NCBI GenBank assembly: GCA_001275005.1
Contig: JWZX01003387.1
Location: 1 to 48,998 of the forward strand
DNA: 48,998 bases
Source of the DNA: Chrysochromulina tobinii
Taxonomy: Eukaryota; Haptophyta; Prymnesiales; Chrysochromulinaceae
Reading direction: 5' to 3'
A program made the position numbers and the translations under genes. How positions within the stretch are numbered: position 1 is the first letter of the stretch; every line of letters begins with the position of its first letter. The notes beneath the pieces were generated by a model. That model had not been told where the DNA came from and ran no database searches. It was given only the letters and a program-made list of their open reading frames with translations. Positions 1 to 8,670 of this stretch are shown piece after piece.

Positions 1-437
1 GGGGCCCGGGCGGGCGGCCGGCCGCGCCCCGCGGGCCCGGCGCGGTTTGGCGCGGTCCGCGGAGGCCGGTCGGGGGGGCGACCCGATTTCGAAGCTATAA
101 GTATATAACGATATCCGGCGATACCGCAAAAATTGCTGGAATCGCGCGCGTGTGGACGTCCGCGATCCGCGCACCGGGAGCGAGCGCTCGAGACAGGAGC
201 CTGGAGAGCACGTGACGGGTGGTCCGCGACCCGCCGTCGCTGCGTCGTGTTCGAACCGCGCAAGCGGGCGGCGGGGCGATTGACAGATCCGACACGGGGC
301 GAGACGCGCGACGGGAGCGATCTTACAGACCCAAGCAGATGCGCGGAAGTGCCCACGTATCGGTACATCGCGCCCCGCGTGTTGATGCTCGCGGGAACGG
401 TGTCGGCGACCCGGGACTATGAATACGAGTACGCCCT
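1..437. other. GC-rich intergenic DNA at the window edge
   Basis: No gene could be supported here. The first 70 bases are almost pure G and C with many short palindromes. The rest is the 3' side of the minus-strand gene that ends at 438. A tRNA B-box look-alike near 249 was checked and rejected. Confidence 0.5.
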
Positions 438-1319
438 CTAGGGCGCCAACTTCTTTTGCTTCTTGCTGGGCGCTGTCTCTCCCTCAGCGCTCTTGACGGC
501 TGCTTTGGGGTCGTCGAGGCGGCGCATTGCGTCGTCGAGGAGATCGGCTGTTTCTCCTAAAGATCCGACGAGCACAGCCGCAGCAAACGGGCGTACAGCG
601 CCCGCCGCACCTTGCAGTCCCTCGAACAGAAGCCGCAGCTGCGTGATCTCGTCATCACCGAGAAGCGCGCGTACCGACGGCTTGCCGAGAACATCGACCC
701 ACAGAGCTGCCAGAGCGCCCACGGGAGGCAGGGCTTCCACAACAGCCAACTTGGTCTCTTCGAGAGTCGCCGGTGCGTCGTCGTCGGCCTCCTCTTCAGT
801 AGCAACGGCGGCGGCGTTGCCGCCGCTCACAGCCTGCTGTCGCGCATCCACGAGTTCCTCGAGTGCACCAAGACACCTTTGCGACGCGGCCACGAGCAGT
901 GATAGAGCATTGCCAGCAACGCCAGCGCCCAGGAAAAAATTGATCGCCGAGGCGAATGCCTCCGGGTCCATGGAGGTGAGGCGCGCGTTTGCTGCCTCGT
1001 CGGTGAGCGGTGCCGTGGCCTGCTCGAAGATGCGGTCGTAGAAGAAGTCGGGTTCGTGCTGCACGGCACGGAGCAGAATAGCATCCTTTTGCTGGTCCGA
1101 GAGCACTGCGAGCAGCGGTGCAAGTTCTATCTGCTCAGACTCGACCGGAATTGATGAGCCAGCTGGCCGCTTTTCTCGAGTGGCTGGAGCCGCTGCTGCC
1201 GCTGGCGCCGGCGGCGACGGAGCTGCTGACGCCTGATGAATGGCAGCGCAGTGCTTCGCAAGGGTTGCTGAGTTGGAGAAGTGGATCGAGCAAATCGCGC
1301 AGAACGTGTCGTCGTCCAT
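438..1319 (-). CDS. C2H2 zinc-finger protein with Cut8/Sts1-like helical region
   Basis: A single-exon protein of 293 residues with an ATG start. It opens with one C2H2 finger, C-x2-C then H-x4-H, at residues 8-26, followed by an Ala/Pro-rich linker. Residues about 65-115 (LAPLLAVLSDQQKDAILLRA followed by a HEPDFFYDRIFEQ stretch) resemble the core of the Cut8/Sts1 family, which tethers proteasomes at the nucleus. This link comes from pattern memory only. The middle is helical and acidic around residue 180. The C-terminus is Lys-rich (PSKKQKKLAP) and could be a nuclear localisation signal. A nuclear role is inferred. The finger plus Cut8-like combination is not one I know, so the function stays open. 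Confidence 0.65.
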   Translation of the reverse strand: MDDDTFCAICSIHFSNSATLAKHCAAIHQASAAPSPPAPAAAAAPATREKRPAGSSIPVESEQIELAPLLAVLSDQQKDAILLRAVQHEPDFFYDRIFEQATAPLTDEAANARLTSMDPEAFASAINFFLGAGVAGNALSLLVAASQRCLGALEELVDARQQAVSGGNAAAVATEEEADDDAPATLEETKLAVVEALPPVGALAALWVDVLGKPSVRALLGDDEITQLRLLFEGLQGAAGAVRPFAAAVLVGSLGETADLLDDAMRRLDDPKAAVKSAEGETAPSKKQKKLAP

Positions 1320-1786
1320 TTCGCAATGTTGGTCACGATGCGGTTCTTCCCGGGCTCTTCACGCCAAACTTTCTCTCGCTCACCTCTGCAAGCAACACTC
1401 TCACTCACTCACTCATACTCACACTCACTCACTCACATGTATGAGACACGTGTACTGCGTGTACTGCGTGTACTGCGTGTACTGCGAGTGTAGAGCGAAT
1501 CGGACCAACTCACACTCGTGAACGAAACCGGCCCGGCGGTTCACCGCTCGTGACCAGTCAACTGAGACTCCTAGCACTGTGAATATGACTGAGTGCGCAA
1601 AGAAGGCAAGGCAGTCATGGCATGGCATGGCGGCCCCGCAGATATGCCTTCGGACGGGGACAGGCGTGACCTCTGCACCATCTTCAGAGTTCTTCACCAG
1701 AGCACGGAAACTGGCCGCTATAAAACAGCCCCGCGGGGCTAGCCATACCTCGAGACCTCGAGACCATATCCACACGTCCACAACGT
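1320..1786. other. Intergenic region with simple repeats
   Basis: This lies upstream of the minus-strand zinc-finger gene and downstream of the carrier gene. It holds a CTCA-type simple repeat (about 1398-1437) and four 9-bp GTGTACTGC copies (about 1450-1485). No coding region was recognised. Confidence 0.5.
1398..1486. repeat. CTCA microsatellite next to 9-bp x4 tandem repeat
   Basis: An imperfect run of actc/cactcactcact is followed about 10 bases later by four head-to-tail copies of GTGTACTGC. Both lie in the presumed promoter or 5' leader of the zinc-finger gene that starts at 1319 on the minus strand. Confidence 0.8.
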
Positions 1787-3355
1787 TCACGTCGTGCTCG
1801 TGCCCAACATATTGGCGAGCTTCTCCATGAAGAAGAACTGCAGTGTGCCGTACGGAAGGATTCGCATGTACTGTGGCAGCCAGCCATTCCACAACACCAG
1901 CGGGCCGCGGGCTGAGACGGCGTCCACGGCGATACGCGCCATGCCACGCGAGCCATCGCCAAGCATGACCTGCGTGCGAATAAAGTCCACGGGCGCGGTA
2001 AAGAAGACCGTGTTAGCGGCGGTGAGGAATGCGGCACCGATTGTGTTGGCCGTCGAGCCCCTCCTCTGGCCGAGCTGTGTCTCAATCACCTCCTTGGCGG
2101 TGTCGTACGAGGCCATCTTGACGGCTCCGAGCGTGACCGCGCGTGCCACCGTCGTGGATGCTCCGCGCCAGAAGGCCCCCACGCCACCCATCGCAAAAAT
2201 GTCCCTGGTGTGCGCCATCGTCGAGCGCGGCGGGTTGGTTTGATCGTTCTGCATGCGCGTCTTGAGCAGGTCCGTCGGGTTGGCGATGAAGGATGCGATG
2301 CCACCGGCGAGCCCGCCGGCAAACATCATCTTCCAAAGTGGTGTGTCGCGGGGGGAGCCACAGCCGATTGTGACCTTAATTGGCTTGTACAGGCCGAAAC
2401 GTAACGTCGAGTACGAGAGCTCACGCAGCGCCGACGGATACATGCCCTTCCACAGGGCGTGCACGCCTTCTTCAACCATGATGATCCGGAAGCAGTTGCT
2501 AATGGAGCCACCGTACTTGCACGGCATCTTGCCGACGCTGCCAGCCTGCAGCCTTACCTTGACCGTCTCGATAGGCTGCACGACCGTCTGCGCGACGACG
2601 CCGGCCAGCCCGCCCGGCAGGAGCTGCGCCGCAAGGGGCGAGGTGGCCGCGAGGTTGATGATTGGCGCCTTCGTCTCTGTCGGATTGCTGGCCTGCACTC
2701 CGCTGCGTGGCGTCTTGATGCCAAGCTTGCCGAACAGGTCGGCCGCCATTGCAGCCGTGTCGTCGGTGAACGAGACCGACTCGTCGAGTGACCGAAGGAG
2801 ATCCTCGGGATCGAGGAGTGCGAATGCCGAACGCCACTCCTCGAAAGAAATTGTGCCGCTTCCGTCAGTATCGACGTTGCGAAGCAACTCGTCGATTCGT
2901 GAGGCCTCACACTTCATGTGCATGCGGTCCAGTAGGAGCTTGAGCTCATCCTTGGTGATCTCGCCGCTGCCATCTACATCGATGGCATCGAACGCCGTGC
3001 GCAAGCTGTACTCGTGAGCGTCTACATACGCCGAGAACTCGCTGTACTGGATGATGCCATCACCGTCCAGATCAACACGAGCAAAGATGTCTTCCATTCG
3101 GCTTGGCGGCACATGCAGCTTGTCCAGCACCCCGCGAAGGTCGGCCTTGCTCAGTCCGTCCTTGCCTTCCTTGACGTATTCATCGAAGAGCGAGCGCTTC
3201 CAGCGCTCCTGCGCTTCAAGCGCTGCAGGGCTGAGCACGCTTTTGGTCCGGACGATGGCGGGCATGCCAACTCCATCTATCGGCCTCCCTCCGCGGTCGA
3301 TGCAGAACCCGGCCGGCGATTCATTTACCGGTACCGGTGCCACCCCCACGAGCAT
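1787..3355 (-). CDS. EF-hand mitochondrial carrier (SLC25), UCP/DIC/OGC-like carrier half
   Basis: A 522-residue calcium-regulated inner-membrane transporter. The N-terminal half has a degenerate EF-hand near 59-72 and three canonical loops: DLDGDGIIQYSE (95-106), DVDGSGEITKDE (126-137) and DTDGSGTISFEE (162-173). The C-terminal half has the three SLC25 repeats with signatures PIETVKVR (261), NPTDLLKTR (359) and APVDFIRTQ (454). The layout matches ATP-Mg/Pi or aspartate-glutamate carriers, but the carrier half reads more like the uncoupling-protein/dicarboxylate/oxoglutarate group (IANPTDLLKTRMQ, MASYDTAKEV). The substrate is not assigned. The first ATG is at 3355; a second in-frame ATG at 3265 is also possible. 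The gene is divergent to the Deg protease gene. Single exon, no breaks. Confidence 0.93.
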   Translation of the reverse strand: MLVGVAPVPVNESPAGFCIDRGGRPIDGVGMPAIVRTKSVLSPAALEAQERWKRSLFDEYVKEGKDGLSKADLRGVLDKLHVPPSRMEDIFARVDLDGDGIIQYSEFSAYVDAHEYSLRTAFDAIDVDGSGEITKDELKLLLDRMHMKCEASRIDELLRNVDTDGSGTISFEEWRSAFALLDPEDLLRSLDESVSFTDDTAAMAADLFGKLGIKTPRSGVQASNPTETKAPIINLAATSPLAAQLLPGGLAGVVAQTVVQPIETVKVRLQAGSVGKMPCKYGGSISNCFRIIMVEEGVHALWKGMYPSALRELSYSTLRFGLYKPIKVTIGCGSPRDTPLWKMMFAGGLAGGIASFIANPTDLLKTRMQNDQTNPPRSTMAHTRDIFAMGGVGAFWRGASTTVARAVTLGAVKMASYDTAKEVIETQLGQRRGSTANTIGAAFLTAANTVFFTAPVDFIRTQVMLGDGSRGMARIAVDAVSARGPLVLWNGWLPQYMRILPYGTLQFFFMEKLANMLGTSTT

Positions 3356-3676
3356 TCACAGCCAGAGCGAGATGCTGCGAAGGACCGATTCCTTCTTGAC
3401 GTACACACTGGGGGAAACGTTCCACAGTTTGCCATCACGGCTAGACAAAAAATTCATGACCAAACAGTCGACCATACTTGCATTGGATTCATGACCGAAA
3501 AAAGGGGTTTTCAGGTGTGCATGTACGACGTGGGCTCGACTCTCGCTGCAACGGGTCTGAACAGATCTATGCGGACTCAACCCCACTGTGCAATCAGTTT
3601 CGAGTCTCGTCAAAGCGGCAGTCGCAGTGGGACGCGACAGGCTGTCGGCTTTCCTACTCGGCGACTAGCAATTGCT
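3356..3676. other. Divergent intergenic region, carrier / Deg protease
   Basis: The open frame of the protease reads back through here and into the antisense of the carrier gene, but that part has no recognisable protein character. I treat it as the shared 5' region of the two divergent genes. No specific promoter element was identified. Confidence 0.4.
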
Positions 3677-5118
3677 ATGCGCGGTGCGACTCTCACCACC
3701 CGAGTGCGCACCTCACGCGTGCCGTCGCCGCGAGCGCTCGCCGATCCGGCGCATTGGCAGCGCACGCTACTCTCGAGCGTGCTGGCTGCCACGCTTACTT
3801 GGAGCAGCGGCCCTCTCACAGCGCATGCTTCTGACCTGGGCATGGCTATCTCGGAATTGCAGAAGCAGGAGCAGACGGTGGCGGACCTCTTCTCGCGCGC
3901 CAGGCCCTCCGTGGTCTTCATCACTACTTTCGTCCAAAAGACGGATCGTATGTCAATGAGTGCAACAGAGGTGTCGGCGGGCACGGGGTCAGGCTTCGTG
4001 TGGGATGATGCTGGTCACATTGTGACCAACTATCACGTCATCCGGTCCGCCGAGGCTGCCAAGGTGGTCCTAACGGACGAAAATGGTCTGCAGAAGCGAT
4101 TCGACGCCAGGCTCGTCGGGTATAATCCGGACAAGGACGTGGCCGTCCTCAAAATCGATGCAGGTCTCAGTAGGCCGCCGCCAATCTCCTTAGGCTCATC
4201 GAGCAGTCTGCGCGTCGGTCAGACGACGCTTGCGATCGGCAATCCTTTTGGGCTCGACCACACGCTGACCATGGGTGTCGTCTCGGGGCTCGGGCGCGAA
4301 GTGCAGTCGCCATCCGGACGGCCGATCACCAACGTCATCCAGACGGACGCCGCCATCAACCCGGGCAACTCTGGCGGTGCTCTGCTTGACTCGTCGGGTC
4401 GGCTGATCGGGATGAACACGGCCATCTACTCGCCCTCGGGTGCCTCTGCTGGCATCGGTTTCGGTGGGTGCTCTGCCGCCGGCGTGGCCTGTGGACTGGA
4501 GCGGTGTTGCGAGCGCGCCCGCGCGGACGTCTCATACCCCGTCTCATACCCCTCACCCCTTCCCACGCGCCCACCTTGCCCTGGCTCCGCAGCCATCCCA
4601 GTTGACACTCTCAAGTACCAGGTGAACACGATCATTAAGGACGGCAAGGTGACGCGGCCGGCGATCGGCATCTCGTACATGAGCTATGGCCAGGCGCGCG
4701 CGCTCGGTGTCGATCGAGGCGTGCTGGTTCTCGATGTACCCGAGCAGTCAAGCGCAGACAAGGCGGGCCTGCGGGGCTCCTACCGGTCGAGATCAGGCGA
4801 GATCGTCATCGGGGACGTGATTACCGCAGTCAACAGCGACGTGGTCCGTGGCGCCGCCCACCTCAGTCCCCACTACCTCGGTCTAGGACCTCTGCTCCCC
4901 ATCAGTATCTCACAGCGCAAGCGCGCCCCTCGAGGGCTGTCCCCTCCGTCGTCTGTCCCCCGCGATCGCAGGTTGATGATGACATCGAGCTCTTCCGTGC
5001 GATAGACAAGTTCAAGCCAGGCGACCGCGTGACGCTGACAGTCTCGCGTTTCGACGAGGACGACAATGAGCAGGAGCTCCGTATCCCAATCACCTTGCAG
5101 GCAATGGACACCGCGTAG
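3677..5118 (+). CDS. Plastid Deg/HtrA-type serine protease (Deg1-like), three exons
   Basis: An ATP-independent trypsin-fold protease of the DegP/HtrA family. The model is 3677-4463, 4593-4840 (or 4843) and 4972-5118, about 393 residues. The leader is Arg/Ser/Thr-rich, with a hydrophobic segment ending in TAHASDLG, as in a bipartite thylakoid-lumen signal. The catalytic triad is visible: His120 in TNYHVI, Asp154 in DKDVAVLK and Ser232 in NPGNSGGALLD. Splicing restores GFAIPVDT at the end of the protease domain and completes one PDZ-like domain (GEIVIGDVITAVNSDV then DDDIELFRAIDKFKPGDRV). With a single PDZ-like domain it fits plastid Deg1/Deg8 better than two-PDZ bacterial DegP. The ATG at 3677 was chosen because upstream in-frame residues overlap the antisense carrier and look non-coding. 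Confidence 0.9.
4464..4592 (+). other. Predicted intron 1 of the Deg protease gene (129 nt)
   Basis: The donor is GTGGGTGC and the acceptor CTCCGCAG. Removing it joins GGT TTC G to CC ATC CCA, giving the conserved Deg GFAIPVD. The length is 43 codons with no in-frame stop, so an unspliced mRNA would still be read through. Confidence 0.85.
4841..4971 (+). other. Predicted intron 2 of the Deg protease gene
   Basis: The acceptor GATCGCAG at 4964-4971 precedes GTTGATGATGACATC, which begins the conserved end of the PDZ-like domain. The donor is GT at 4841 or 4844; both keep the frame and differ by one Val codon. Without splicing the frame ends at 5005 and loses the conserved C-terminus. Confidence 0.75.
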
Positions 5119-5637
5119 CCCCTCCTGAGCCCAACTGGCAACCAGCATGCTCTTAGGCAATAGGACATCACGCTCGCGGCTCGCGCTTGCGGGTGCGCGC
5201 AGGAGTACGTCGACGCCCCCGACGGCTTAGTCCCGTTGACCATGAACTACGGGGTGAAGTTATAGAACAGAATTCCCGACGAAAGCAGGAAAGGGATCGG
5301 GCGGATCGGGCGCGCACGGAGCGAGCATCACCATGATGCGGGCGACCCGGCGCCCGGGACAGGTGAGCGGGCCTGCGTTTCCAGACCGGAATTACTCAAC
5401 GTGTAGTTAGCAACGGCTATAAACCAGATTTTAGTCTGGCGATCTGGCGTGTCCGATCCCGTGATGCGGCATCCGGGATCTCGCACAGCAAGATCTCACA
5501 TCGCACATGTGACATGCGATGCGGTGTATGTGTGTGGTCGAGGTCCTACATGTAACGTCAGGCAGATGGGCCTCTCTCGCAACGATGCGCCCGCGCAGCT
5601 GTCCGCGCCGAGTACGCGCCGGTGGCAGTGGCAGTCC
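5119..5637. other. Convergent intergenic region
   Basis: Sits between the ends of the Deg protease gene (+) and the MYB gene (-). It holds a short imperfect inverted repeat (CATCGCA...TGCGATG, near 5499-5521) and nothing I can call a gene. Confidence 0.4.
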
Positions 5638-7193
5638 TCAAGTTTCTTTCTTCACGTTGGCCAATGGCTGAAACGGCGCCCATTGCAGCGCAGAACCTGT
5701 GGCTGCGGCAGGCGCTGTAGGTCCCGATGGGGCAGCGGCGGAAGCGGCGAGTGCGGCTGGGGGCGCGGGCACCGACACGGCAGCGGGCTGGTCGACGAAC
5801 GTCGCGGCGGCCTTGGCGGCAGAACCCGCGTTCGTCGCCTTTGGTATTGGTGCCAATGGCTGCCCCACGCCTGGCCTTGGTGCGGCAGCCGCGGGGGTAT
5901 TTAGCTGGAAGGCTGCATTCAGCGGCATCGGGATGAGCTGCAGCCGCTTGCCTTGGGCCGCGGCGGCGGCCATCGCCGCCGCTATCTGTGCGCCATCCAT
6001 AGCAGGCCTTCCATCTGGTCCCAGAAGGACTTGAAAGGGTAACGCGCCTTCAGCTAATGTTATTCCGGCTGCTAACGAGCCGGCCGCGCCCATCCCAAGC
6101 CCACCTGGAGCGGGCGCGGACGCTGTGACGGCCTTCTTTGGTTGCGACGCCTTCTTCTTGGCAGCGGCGGGCGCGACGGTAGCGGCGGCAGCGGTTGAGG
6201 AGGAGGCACCGGCGGCACCGGAAGCGGCAGTGGTCGTACCGGTACCGCCGCTGCAGCTACCGTCGCCCGCGGCGTCGGCAGGTGCCGACGCGGCCGCAGC
6301 CGCAGCAGCAGCCTCCCGATCCTGCTTGCGCCGCTTGCGCTGGTTACGGTCTGGCATACTCTGTTCGAGGGACGAGATATCATGAATGGAGACGCGCTTC
6401 CCGGGCTTCTCCTTGCCACCCCCCTCCTGCCGAATGAAGTACTTTTGCGCATGCGAGGCGACCTGCGCGGGCGTGCGCGTGAGTACGCACTGGCGAGAGA
6501 TGGACCGCCAGTCGCCCTTGCCAAACTTATCGAGGCCCTGAAGGAAAAGTTTGTGCTCCTCTTCACTCCACGCCACGCCTCGGTCGCGCACTTTCTTCTT
6601 GCGCCCGTCGCCATCGCCGTCGCCGTCGCCCTCCGCGTCGGCATCGGCGCCGTCGGCGGCATCCGCGCCGCGGTGGCCCCAGTCCTTGCCCGTCGAGTCC
6701 CCGCTGCTGCTGCCCCCGTGGTCATCAAGCTGCGCCGCGAATTGCGTCAACTCCGCGCACGCAGCGATGTGCTCCGCGCATGCGGCAATCTGCTCGTCGT
6801 TCACACCACCCACAATCGCGCTGAGATGCGACGCATCTAGGACGCCTAGATGAGCAAGCTCCGCCTGCGCGTGTCGATGTTGCAGGTGCATTAGCCGGCC
6901 GAACGCTTGAGGCACGCATCATTTCAATCCGCGGTGAGGGGAGCGGCACGCACCAACTCCGGATCGGCCGCGATTTGCTCGGCCTGTCTTTCACCAAACC
7001 TTACTGTGTCTTCCAAATTGCGAGTGCCCACCTGCTTGGTGAGCCAATGCCAATCGTCCTCCTCGATGACAAACTGCTGGTCCTCTGCCCCACTGGTTGC
7101 GTCGGTGTCAAAGTCAGCACCGAGTTGATCAAGCGCCTCGATAAACTGTGCCGCCTCTTCGGGTTTGAAGCCGAGGGTGGGGTCGTCTTCCAT
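5638..7193 (-). CDS. SHAQKYF-type single-MYB transcription factor, two exons
   Basis: A putative nuclear DNA-binding regulator. Exon 1 is 7193-6954 and exon 2 is 6864-5638, giving 488 residues. Exon 1 is acidic (starts [17 protein letters not shown]). In exon 2 an Asp-rich stretch leads into a MYB/SANT repeat at about 175-225: [17 protein letters not shown], then GKGDWRSIS, then [12 protein letters not shown]. The SHAQKYF signature marks the 1R-MYB/CCA1-like and I-box-binding group of plants and algae, often tied to circadian, light or sugar signals; that role is only an inference here. A Lys/Arg-rich NLS-like patch ([11 protein letters not shown]) follows. The rest is Ala/Pro/Ser low complexity. 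Exon 2 read alone would start at GTG, which is why the upstream exon is needed. Confidence 0.85.
6865..6953 (-). other. Predicted intron of the MYB gene (89 nt)
   Basis: The donor GTGCGTGC follows a codon boundary after ...DPEL. The acceptor GACACGCGCAG precedes GCGGAGCTT (AELAHLG). Phase 0 on both sides. It contains in-frame stops, so the two open frames are only joined by splicing. Confidence 0.75.
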
Positions 7194-7428
7194 GTCGATT
7201 CACCCCAAACGCCTCGCTAGGATAGCGCGCGCAGGCGCTGCTACTTCGGATTGTTCTTGAGCGTGGGTACTGAGCGGTCGGCTCGCTGTACGCGGGGTAG
7301 AAGTCCCTTTGGGGTCAACTGTTCACCAATCCGCGTTCACGGGAATCCCATCAGTCAGACAGACAGTTACAGTATGTCGCGGTCCCCCCGCGCTCACCAC
7401 GTGTCACGAAAAACCATCGCGGATCTCC

Positions 7429-8436
7429 TCAGACATCCGCTGTCTCTAAGAATATCGGTTCCTCCTTTTCGGCCTTCTTGCGCTTCGGTTCTACCTTCTG
7501 CTCCTCCTTGGACCTCTCCGCCCTGGGCGACTGCCATGGCGACTGCGCTGGTGTGCAAGCCTGCGACGCGGAGGGCGAACGATACGGCGCGAATAGCAGC
7601 GAGACGGCGTGCAGCGACGGCGACGGGCGCCGCTGCTGCGCGGGCTGCTGCTCGGGTTGCTCCTCACGAGCGCCATCGTCCTCACTCTTCGGCGACCGAC
7701 CTTTCGGTATGAGTGGACCTGGCCGCGCCGCACCGCCGCCGCCGCTAAGCCGTGGTGACGATGGACTCTTCGAGCCGCTGAACACGACGCTCGAGCCGAT
7801 GGCACCGCCAAAGCTGGCGCTCCGCTGGCGCGGTGACGACGGCGCCGAACCACGCTGCGAGGCAGCGCCGCTCGCCGTTGATGGCGCTGTGGGCGGCCGA
7901 CGGATGGCGCCGCCGCGACCCCCGCTCGTCAGGCCACCACCGCTGCGCCCTCCTCGGCTCGTCGCAGTGCGATACGACTGAGACGGCGGCGGCTGCTGCT
8001 GCTGCTGCGTTGGAAGCTCGCGGGGTGAAGGGGCTGGCGACACCCACGGGCTGTAGTCAATGTGCACGCGGGACCGTGGAGATTCGGCCGCCGCAGGCGC
8101 AACCGTGGTCAGGCTCCCCTTGCGTGGCTTTGCCTTAAGGCCAGGATCGTCCGCGGGTGGAGAACTCTCGCGACGCGCCGCAGCGGTGTTGAGCGCCAGT
8201 GGTGGACGCTGAGGATGCGCACCCACTTTCATCTCCATGAGCGCCGAGCGCACCTCATCAATGGTGGCATCCTCTTCAAAGAATGCGCCAGGCGGCATCG
8301 GCAGTCCGAGTGCCTCGGCAAGCGCTGGCGAGAAGAGCGCGACCGGCTCGGCGAGCGCCTGGAGGTATGGTTCGAGCGGCGGGGGCAGGTATTTTTCGCT
8401 CTTCTTCGTCTCTGACACGAGAGAGGCTTGCCGCAT
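7429..8436 (-). CDS. Low-complexity Ser/Pro/Arg-rich protein of unknown function
   Basis: I do not recognise this family. From the first ATG (8436) it has 335 residues. The N-terminal 90 residues look folded or helical (MRQASLVSETKKSEKYLPPP, then a PVALFSPALAEALGLP stretch and FFEEDATIDEVRSALMEM). After that it is disordered: Gln run, Ser-Arg-Gly-rich stretches, repeated SPR/SPS motifs and a charged Lys/Glu tail (SKEEQKVEPKRKKAEKEE). The open frame extends 14 codons further, to a TTG at 8478 next to a GTCAA repeat. A splice acceptor-like AAATTCAG lies just there, so an upstream exon is possible. Confidence 0.6.
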   Translation of the reverse strand: MRQASLVSETKKSEKYLPPPLEPYLQALAEPVALFSPALAEALGLPMPPGAFFEEDATIDEVRSALMEMKVGAHPQRPPLALNTAAARRESSPPADDPGLKAKPRKGSLTTVAPAAAESPRSRVHIDYSPWVSPAPSPRELPTQQQQQPPPSQSYRTATSRGGRSGGGLTSGGRGGAIRRPPTAPSTASGAASQRGSAPSSPRQRSASFGGAIGSSVVFSGSKSPSSPRLSGGGGAARPGPLIPKGRSPKSEDDGAREEQPEQQPAQQRRPSPSLHAVSLLFAPYRSPSASQACTPAQSPWQSPRAERSKEEQKVEPKRKKAEKEEPIFLETADV

Positions 8437-8473
8437 GAATTCAAGCGTTTTTCTCTCCTGAATTTCACTTCCA

Positions 8474-8505
8474 GTCAAGTCAAGTCAAGTCAAGTCAAGT
8501 CAAGT
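8474..8505. repeat. (GTCAA)6 pentanucleotide microsatellite
   Basis: Six perfect copies of GTCAA on the plus strand. They sit at the 5' side of the minus-strand gene starting at 8436, within the 234-bp divergent interval shared with the GH30 gene. Confidence 0.9.
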
Positions 8506-8567
8506 GATGTCCACCTCATTTGCACCACGTCCACGTCCCCGGTATTCGTCGGCGTCCGTCACGAGCG

Positions 8568-8620
8568 TACCGGTAATATTGTGTCCCGGCTCCCCCCGGT
8601 GTCTTTTTACCGGTAATATT
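8568..8620. promoter_or_regulatory. Paired TACCGGTAATATTG motifs upstream of GH30 gene
   Basis: The same 14-mer occurs at 8568-8581 and 8608-8621, exactly 40 bp apart, in the short divergent promoter between the genes starting at 8436 (-) and 8671 (+). The ACCGGT core is palindromic. A regulatory role is inferred from position and exact repetition only. Confidence 0.3.
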
Positions 8621-8670
8621 GAGAGCCCCTCAGCCACAGTCCTCAGCCCGGAGTTGCCGGAGGCGCCCCC

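Noticed and set aside
235-265. Possible tRNA B box (GGTTCGAACAC on the minus strand)
   Set aside because: The flanks do not pair as a T stem and no acceptor or anticodon arm can be drawn.
3014-3676. Long N-terminal extension of the Deg protease frame
   Set aside because: It is antisense to the carrier coding region for much of its length, shows no domain, and a transit-peptide-like start follows at 3677.
5499-5521. Inverted repeat CATCGCA...TGCGATG
   Set aside because: Only seven base pairs with a nine-base loop in a GC-rich intergenic region; no further support as a terminator or binding site.
5449-5904. Plus-strand frame at the end of the MYB gene
   Set aside because: Antisense of the MYB gene's Ala/Pro-rich tail for half its length; composition is Arg/Trp/Gly typical of a wrong frame.
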